64,000 bases of DNA from Ascidia mentula (lineage: Eukaryota; Chordata; Ascidiacea; Phlebobranchia; Ascidiidae), in the NCBI GenBank assembly GCA_947561715.1, contig OX387205.1:5089001-5153000 (forward strand). The letters are read 5' to 3'. The notes beneath the pieces were generated by a model. The model saw nothing but the letters and a program-made list of their open reading frames with translations, was not told the DNA's origin and did no database searches. Shown here one piece after another: positions 61,272 through 64,000 of the stretch. Numbering within the stretch: position 1 is the stretch's first letter; each line of letters opens with the position of its first letter. Both the position numbers and the translations under genes were made by a program.

Positions 61272-63628
61272 GTAAGTGGGCTCAGAATAGACCAAGTTTG
61301 TGATGTCTCGACGGCTGGCTTGCCGTTTGCGTCAAAATCTTCATATGGATCACTGATGGATTTTTTATACTTAGCGTGGGCGAATAGTTCTCACAAGAAA
61401 TCCTCACGGAAAAATTAATGAGCGGAGTTGAGTCATAATATATAAGAAAGGATCTTTTGGCAATAGAAAACCCCTGTTTTTTCGACATTTCGATTGTCAT
61501 TCAACAACTTTTGTTAGGGTATGTGAGCGTTAAGTCATATTATGACAAACCCCTCTGCTTGTTATTGCCAATTTTTTAATGTTTCTGTGTTCTCGATTCA
61601 AGTTGTTCTGTGCAAATAAGTAACTTCATAATCAGATTTCGGAAATCACTTAAGGATGACAAATTCCTGCAGGAGGAAATCATTTACCGGGATCGCTAAA
61701 ACTCCAAACAGTTGCACAATAGATCGATTCATATCCTGTAGCAGGACTTCCCTAACAGTGGTTCTATTCATTAGTTTGTAGGGTCACAAATCTCCTTCGG
61801 AACTCCTCGTTCTCTTCTCACGCTCAAAGGTGGATTTGCGGATTTGCGTGTTTTCAAGTGGCTGAATTGTCAAGTGCGTCCGTCACCCCCTTCCCCCCTA
61901 AACCCACCCCCTCCTCACAGAGCTACAATCTATCTCAAATTTTTCGGGAATCAAACTGCCGTGGGAACCCCAAATAACAGGAAAATATATTTGTGGGGAT
62001 TCGAAACCAAAAAGATACTGACTTCCTTGCTGTGCTTCGTTTGCGTTAAATTACTTCAGAAAATACGGCCTTTGTTTTATTTATATTTTTGAAGAATAAA
62101 AGTGATTTTTTTTGCTTTTAAATCAATAAACCTTCGACTTCCGGTTTCGAATCAACGTTAAGAAATCTGTTTGGAATTACAATTAAATTATTTAACTGAT
62201 ACGGTGCGAGATTTATTATCAATCTTTTTTTAGTTACAATGTTTGCAGAATCGTAGCCTTTGGTGAGATACCCAGACATCAGAAAAAAATACAAATAACC
62301 GTAACAAGCATTTCTCTTTCGGCTGCGGGACAAAAGAACATCCACCGACACCTCTTGAAAATATTTTATCTATATCAAAACGCCTCGCTACTATTTCCGT
62401 ACAGAAGTGCTCGAATTCATCTTAACATGACTGGCAAAGGGAAAGAAAACCCAGCAAAAGTGACCGATATACTGGGGGGCGTCGCATCGACGCAACTAGA
62501 CACTCAAGGGGATGTTGAACAGCGCGATTACAACCTGTGCAAACAGAGGGTATTCATACTTTCCATCGTAATTTCGCGTATTTTTGCCACTCCGTTGATT
62601 GTTCAGATGCACCGGGCGCTCCAAATAAAGATATTGCTGATTGTTCTGTTTTGTCGTCTAGGGTTGTTCACGCCGTGACGTGCTACCAGGGTTTTCACAG
62701 TTCGACCGGACAAAGTTTAAAATAGTAGAGAGCACATTTTTGTGTTGTAAGTGCAGAAGCTGGTGCCAAAATAAGTAAAACGTCATTATAATGGACAATT
62801 TGTTGTTCAATAACCTCACAAACTCTCAAGTCATTATAGTGGAACATATTGCACTTCGAGCATCAATGAAATGTTCAACATCAATGGTAAAGAAATAATT
62901 TTTTATGTGCGTTCAACACAATGATTAGTGGACCCTCACATTGAAAACCTTATTTTGACCGAATTAAACGCATCCTTTATTCGTAAAAACAAGATGAGCT
63001 TATAAGCTGCTGTAGCACGGTCGACGCAGCCGTTGGGTACATCCCATAGTTATAGCCGTGTGGTGAAACAAAGTTGACAAAAACACAGCCAACAGTTTGT
63101 CAGGCGAAATAAGTTGATGAGATAAGGAGACAGACAAAAGTGATGCACTTAAACAAAAGGCGGAAAGTTTTGCCCCTGTTCCATTCACAAATTCGATCGC
63201 GCACGGCAAGATGTAACGATTGTAAGACAACTTGTCAACACTGTAAACAGGCGATTAACAAAGGCTTAAACCGTGCTGCGACTGCCCCAACGAGACGTGA
63301 TTCTACGAGGACTAGTGGCGAAACTCCAAAGCTCGTGGAAAAGTTGACCAGAGGATTGCGTATTTTCCCCTCACTGCTATTGAGCGGTGTGGATGCCATA
63401 ACATGCCCATAATGGAGGCGCATGTTTATGCCCAAGCAGTAACTCGATTCTGCGAGCATTGAGTACCGTCTCCACTGGTAAAAGGCCGCCTCTATACGAG
63501 CCACACCGCAGGCAGACCTTTCTGATTAGGACGGACTCCTAATAAAAAGTGCACAATTGCGGGCGGTTACGTGGGCTGTCAGTGGCCATGCATGCGTAGT
63601 AATTGCTAGTGCTGCGGCCAACACCAAC
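61272..63628. other. Right-hand region without assigned genes
   Basis: This could be the first intron of the gene starting at 61143. A short open stretch at 62427-62549 (MTGKGKENPAKV...) ends at a weak donor and may be an exon of something else. No family match. Confidence 0.3.
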
Positions 63629-63964
63629 CTTCACAAAGGCGCTGGCGAGACGGCCACTGTATATCCTCGTGTTTGTGAGCCAAAGACCGACAACAAATAG
63701 GCAACCGACTGTCACCCAAAACAGTGACTTGCAACGGCACGAATTTACACAATACCCGTCCATAAAGCGGGTGCGCACTTCAGCAAGTGAACTCTTATTC
63801 CTGGACCACCGCAAATATGCGTTAAGGTTTGCTGGGCACTGGGTACATGCGTCAGTGGAACATGTTATGTGGTTGTCGGGTGTGTTTGGCAAAAATTGAC
63901 CCCACTGGGTTGGCGCTTGCGTGGTTAGCGATGCAGAGAATCGATCCAACTCAGCATCCGCCAT
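63629..63964 (-). CDS. Possible N-terminal exon of a membrane protein
   Basis: An open exon on the - strand from ATG (63964) to a plausible donor (AAG/GTTGG at 63628): 112 residues. It has a Cys-containing N-terminal part and one strong membrane segment (SLFWVTVGCLFVVGLWL). The layout, a cytoplasmic end then Phe-Trp at the start of the first helix, resembles DEG/ENaC-type channels, but key motifs such as the HG pair are not seen. The rest would lie in sequence I cannot place. Confidence 0.25.
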
Positions 63965-64000
63965 CTCTGCCTCTTATTTTACGCTCTGGTTCGCCAAATA

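Noticed and set aside
63140-63412. 90-codon frame with several cysteines on the + strand
   Set aside because: It was tested as a possible second Wnt exon, but the ECQ-QF-RWNC core and spacing are absent.

Overview
The window looks like an animal genome, most likely a tunicate such as an ascidian of the Ciona type. Genes are densely packed, introns are short with standard GT/AG borders, the DNA is AT-rich, and the gene set is animal (augmin subunit HAUS8, ELOVL, a PFTAIRE CDK, Wnt9). The organism is inferred from this pattern; no marker gene proves it.

Left third (1-24.3 kb): a 5'-truncated HAUS8 (+) ends tail-to-tail with an intact fatty-acid elongase gene (ELOVL-A, -). Two more intact elongase genes follow on the + strand (ELOVL-B and ELOVL-C). 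All three have the same six exons of identical length. B and C each carry a copy of a 5' flanking repeat (R1, R2) that contains a tRNA-like sequence. C is followed by an inverted piece of the HAUS8 last exon and an inverted piece of the neighbouring SLC16 transporter. This locus was therefore built by an inverted duplication, then a tandem one. Several mobile elements landed in it later: a hAT-like MITE only in R2, and a 1.17 kb element with a perfect 8-bp target duplication that itself carries a Ty3/gypsy remnant.

Middle (20.3-45.9 kb): five genes in a row on the - strand. They are an SLC16-type monocarboxylate transporter, the NEDD8-conjugating enzyme UBE2F, single-exon TEX9, a CDK14/15-type PFTAIRE kinase spread over about 9 kb, and a single-exon TREX-like 3'-5' exonuclease whose N-terminal half looks like a decayed second copy of the nuclease domain.

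Right third (46-64 kb): a single-exon ARSB/ARSI/ARSJ-type sulfatase (+), a multi-exon CAP-superfamily secreted protein (-), and a Wnt9 gene (-) with an unusually long N-terminal extension. Divergent from Wnt9 is a candidate signal-peptide exon that may begin another Wnt-like gene. A membrane-protein first exon may sit at the right edge.

The genes do not form an operon or a single pathway. The most unusual biology is the recent ELOVL expansion, the two-domain TREX-like nuclease, and the extended Wnt9. Many introns carry short foldback (MITE-like) elements.
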